Assembly: GCA_932521025.1 (NCBI GenBank)
Contig: OW051472.1
Location: forward strand, 2,976,001 to 3,040,000
From: Oscheius onirici
Taxonomy: Eukaryota > Nematoda > Chromadorea > Rhabditida > Rhabditidae
Reading direction: 5' to 3'
DNA length: 64,000 bases
The notes beneath the pieces were generated by a model that was not told the origin of the DNA, ran no database searches, and was given only the letters and a program-made list of their open reading frames with translations. Positions 60,524-64,000 of this stretch are shown here, piece after piece. The translations under genes were made by a program, and so were the position numbers. Within the stretch, counting starts at the first letter, position 1, and every line of letters starts with the position of its first letter.

Positions 60524-61744
60524 ATGTTCCGAGCTGTCCAGTCCTCTCGCTCGCTGTCCGTCACGGCCGCTCGAAGCAAGGACCTCGTGCAGCAGGCTTA
60601 CCTGAATAAGATCAAGGAGTACGCTCAGAAGGGTGGTGACCTGGCCAGCTCTGACCCCGCTGTAAGTTATTCTTCACCTACTTTTACAATGACTTCATTT
60701 TTTAGGTAAAGAAAGCACTCCAGGAGTCTCTTAACAGGCTGGCCATGAAGTTCCAGCTTGCCAACGCTGAAGTCGTTGCCAAGCTCCCTACCAGCTTCGA
60801 AAAATGCGATGTCGAATCCTCAGTGGCCCAACTTTTGGAAGGAAAGACCGTCAAGGACTTGGCCGATGCACTGAACAAGGTAGGCTGCCAGTTCTTTGTT
60901 TTTTTATAGATCTGTGTTGAAATTGAGTAAAATTCCTCTTTTTTACTCCTAAATTATTGTACAAGTGGACGTGCGCCATTTCAAATCGTAATCGTAATAA
61001 GCTTCAATTTATCATTGAAAACCTTATATTACGTGTGGAAGGAGTAAATGCCCTCCTTCCAAAATTTTTGTTTTTAATCCAAATGCCACCAAAATTTGAC
61101 AGGCAGTATAAGGCCCAACTTCCCCACAAAATTTCAGCCGATTTGCATTTTCTATGGCGGAGCTAGGTCGATTTTATCACTTTTTGGGGTCCGACCTCGC
61201 GGCACTGTCGGACCCATAACTTTTTTTGAGGAAAACATATCGGCATGTTCTATAGCCTATGGCATGCATCATTTATGAAGCTATATCCCTGCACAATACC
61301 AGACCAAGTCATCGAATAGTTTTCTCAAACATTCGCTCCTAAACTTTTTTCCCTTGACCAAAATCATCATGTATCATGGAATTTTTTTGGTCAAATTTTT
61401 TTTTCTTCCAATAGCTTCGTACTGACTTGCTTTCACCTACAAACTTGTTCGCTCCCTGAAATTCGCGATGGAAGTGGCGAAATTGGAAGCCGTCTGGTTG
61501 CATTGAAATTTTGACAATTCATTTTCCTTTCTGTTCGTTCGCTATATACAAACCAAAAATCGAGCTTTTTTTCTGCACTAACCTCAAAATAATCCGTATC
61601 GCATTGTTTTCGCCCCAAATGAAAGATATCCGAAAAAAATGAAAAATCATTTAACCGCATACAACCGCTTATTTTCAGGAAAAGTCCGCCTACATCTCCG
61701 CCCGTGACGCCAAGAACGCCCAGGAGGCTGCCCGCAAGCAGTAA
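60524..61744 (+). CDS. atp-4: Mitochondrial ATP synthase coupling factor 6 (F6)
   Basis: Three exons: 60524-60661, 60706-60879 and 61679-61744; 125 residues in phase, the usual size for F6. F6 is part of the peripheral stalk that links F1 to Fo. The N-terminus MFRAVQSSRSLSVTAARSKD is an Arg/Ser-rich matrix-targeting presequence. The mature part begins DLVQQAYLNKIKEYAQKGG, matching the F6 pattern of helix then DPxxxxxxxxxL (here SSDPAVKKALQESLNRLAMK). The C-terminal region has the SAYISARDAKNAQEAARKQ helix. The 799-nt second intron is long for the window. AATAAA at 61779-61784 is a fitting polyadenylation signal. The symbol follows the nematode orthologue name. Confidence 0.9.
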
Positions 61745-61778
61745 TCTTTTAGCCGCCGTTGTAGTCTCGAAATGAAAG

Positions 61779-61784
61779 AATAAA
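61779..61784 (+). terminator. atp-4: Polyadenylation signal of the coupling-factor-6 gene
   Basis: AATAAA 35 nt after the stop codon, followed by a T-rich stretch. Confidence 0.7.
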
Positions 61785-64000
61785 AAGAGCGAGTTTTCCC
61801 CCGAATTGTCTTTTTTTGTGATCGTCTATACATAAATTGTAACCCTTTGTCTAGATCATTAACGCCCAATAGACCTCCCGAGTCGGTTTTTTGTCCTTCT
61901 AATCGTCTTGCCGTGGGGGGTCGCTAACCCATAGGCTACTCTTCCAAGGAGCTCGGATCGATAGAATAGAGACACACGTGGGGTCACTAACCTCCAAGAC
62001 TGGTCAGCTGGCTCCATTATCCAGCAATTTGGGGATGATTTCTAGTTTCATTTCTGCATTGTGAGCCCCCGAGATGCTCGTGATGTTCATATATCCCGTG
62101 TTTTTTGTCATATTCCTACGTTATCGTTGTTCAGGGTGAAACACAGCTGAATCAAAATACCAGGATTTTCGTAAAACACCTCGAGTTTGGTAAAATCGAT
62201 CGAAATAACTTACTGCCGTTCAATTTTTTGAATTATAAGCAGTTGGAAAACGAGAAAAGAGCGTAAGTGAAATGCTGCCTGTCAAAATCCTCCGTTTTTT
62301 CATACAACAAGTTATACTATCCGTTGACAGCCACTATTTCCGTCTCATTAGTCTCTCCGACAAAGTAGTGCCAATTGATATGATCCGGAGGGCACATCAA
62401 GCGATCGGATCAGCCAGATGTATCCTTCGTCGCCGCCTCGGCCTTGACTTTAGCCACACACGCAGCCGTTTACTTTCCAGCCCATTGATGATAACGTTTT
62501 CGGGCGGAAATTTGTTAGTTTTTGAGTTGAAACAGGGTTTTCTTACAGAAGTGTGTTTTTAGGCCTAAGCGAAGAGTGTTCTTCAAACAAACTTCCATGG
62601 GCGTAGACTCTTCACCTGTTCATGAGTCACTTTGATGAAAAAGTCCTTGAAAACGTTCCGCTTGTTATATTATTCCCTTTTGGCGGCAATACAACTGTTC
62701 GTTTCTCAAATTATCTCACAATCTGATCAAAACACTGGAACTATACCCTGTGTTGCTAAAGATTATATAGGTAAATTTATGTTTTCCTCCCTCCAACTGT
62801 CTTTACTTTGTCATCATTCAAAAGTTTCTGATATATCTTGTCTATGGAAGATGATCCTCGTACTTCCTATTGGTGTAGTGCTTCTATCTTGACCATGCTA
62901 CAGTATCTACACATTTTTGTTTTGTCAAAACTTGTAGAACATTGTACTAATTATCAAACTGGTCCAAACATTTCATGGAAACGGTTGTAAGCCTCTCAGA
63001 TTTGCTACCAATTAAGAGCTGCTTCTTTACGGAAGGTTCCTTTCGGGTTTTGCAACCTTCTGAAAAAAAAACATCGTCGGAACACTAACAATAAGAAAAG
63101 TGCTGAAGGGCGTACGTTCATCGAACGGTTATGTACAGCTTCGGGCAAGAGAGAAAAGAACTCTGAAACACCTGCACCTTCTTTCTGCACCACTCAGTCA
63201 TTTCCTTTGCTTGACCTACTCTCACTATTGCCAAGCGTGTTCTTCTGATAATCAGCAAACTGTTTGTCAGTTCCAGTGACCTTCCCCAAACCGCCGTTCC
63301 ATCAATCCAACTGTCTTTTTCTCCCACGTCTTCCGACCTGCATCTATCATCTTCGCACCTTCTCTCGCGCCGCGCGATGTTTATCTGACTGCACATTTCG
63401 TGGAAATCTGGTTGGTCAAATTCTCTAGATTTCTTTCGAAACGAAGAGAGAGTCAAAGAGAGGAGGCCTCCGTCTCAATTAGGTTAGCAACAAGGCCCCC
63501 GGGGGGCATACTTCCAGACGAGATGACCACTCGGGGAGAGACTCTTTGTCCATTCTTCTAGGCTCTATTACGGACCCACAATTGATCACCTCCTCCTAAT
63601 TTTTGTATTGGGATTTTTCTGGTAGTGATATTAGAGTAGTGACCCTGTCACTTTCCCATTGGCAATCTTTAGCTCCTCTCTAACTTCTCATGAGGATATA
63701 AAATGGTTCAGTTAACACTTCTCAGTACTCCACTTTCAGGCAAAACCTTTCACTGTCTATTATCTTTGCATGTCAATTTCTTTATCTCCAACCAGACTTT
63801 AACCTACCAGCAATTTTAGAGTTTTCCAATGCTCAGGTATCTGTACTTTGTCTCTGGCACACTGTCCCGGTACACTCTGTGAAAAGTCTGACTCTTTAGG
63901 TTCAGTTTTTGGAACACTGCTTGTGTGTAAAACGTTCGGCAAAAGTTTTTCAATCAGTAGCTTTTTTCGCTACATTTTACTGCTATACATTCGGCATGTT
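61785..64000. other. Terminal 2.2 kb, no gene called
   Basis: Several short open frames exist (for example 62272-62562 and 62632-62892 plus, 63118-63456 minus), but none shows a domain, a splice-consistent continuation or coding-type composition. No tRNA or strong repeat seen. A gene entering from beyond the right edge cannot be excluded. Confidence 0.4.

Noticed and set aside
62272..63456. Open frames near the right end
   Set aside because: Short, low-complexity translations with no support from splicing or known domains.

Overview
The window reads as an animal nuclear genome, most likely a free-living or entomopathogenic-type nematode (Rhabditida in the broad sense). Pointers: very short GT-AG introns (many 29-45 nt); splice-acceptor-like TTTCAG sequences directly in front of several start codons, as expected of spliced-leader trans-splicing; nematode-style families (divergent bestrophin, secreted fatty-acid-binding protein, tau-tubulin-kinase-like kinase, UDP-glycosyltransferase, receptor L-domain fragment); and two nuclear tRNA genes, one with an intron. 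Nothing suggests bacterial, viral or organellar DNA. The genus cannot be named from the sequence alone.

Layout. 0.36-8.5 kb: a cluster of a seven-transmembrane family that I do not recognise, with Pro/Gln-rich tails. It holds an intact gene (minus), a broken inverted copy facing it, a tail relic and an intact paralogue (plus). A four-exon 4-coumarate:CoA-ligase-like acyl-CoA synthetase sits inside the cluster. 8.8-12.4 kb: two minus-strand genes, a small cysteine-motif protein and an acidic protein built from repeated exons; both carry sumoylation-type motifs. 12.4-18.5 kb: degenerate tandem repeats, receptor L-domain remains, a small three-exon gene of unknown function and a third seven-transmembrane paralogue. 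19.4-25.3 kb: a ten-exon type-B carboxylesterase with a MITE-like element in one intron, convergent with a secreted fatty-acid-binding protein, followed by a cytosolic relative. 26.0-28.6 kb: a small two-helix membrane protein and a TTBK/CK1-type kinase with an in-frame TGA in its activation segment.

28.6-37.2 kb is gene-poor, with interspersed repeats, a 0.4-kb foldback element and a tRNA-Leu. 37.2-43.2 kb is gene-dense: a rhodopsin-class GPCR (with a tRNA-Ile and a LINE fragment inside one intron), ribosomal protein L10 and a bestrophin. 43.2-56.8 kb is a 13.6-kb tract of decayed tandem and direct repeats, including a run of five near-identical intron-like sequences. 56.8-61.8 kb holds a UDP-glycosyltransferase and mitochondrial ATP synthase coupling factor 6. 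The last 2.2 kb shows no convincing gene.

Most gene models were assembled exon by exon and checked for phase; total lengths are multiples of three unless stated. No operon is evident. The lipid and xenobiotic genes (acyl-CoA synthetase, carboxylesterase, two lipid-binding proteins, glycosyltransferase) share a broad metabolic theme, but physical linkage alone does not show that they work together.
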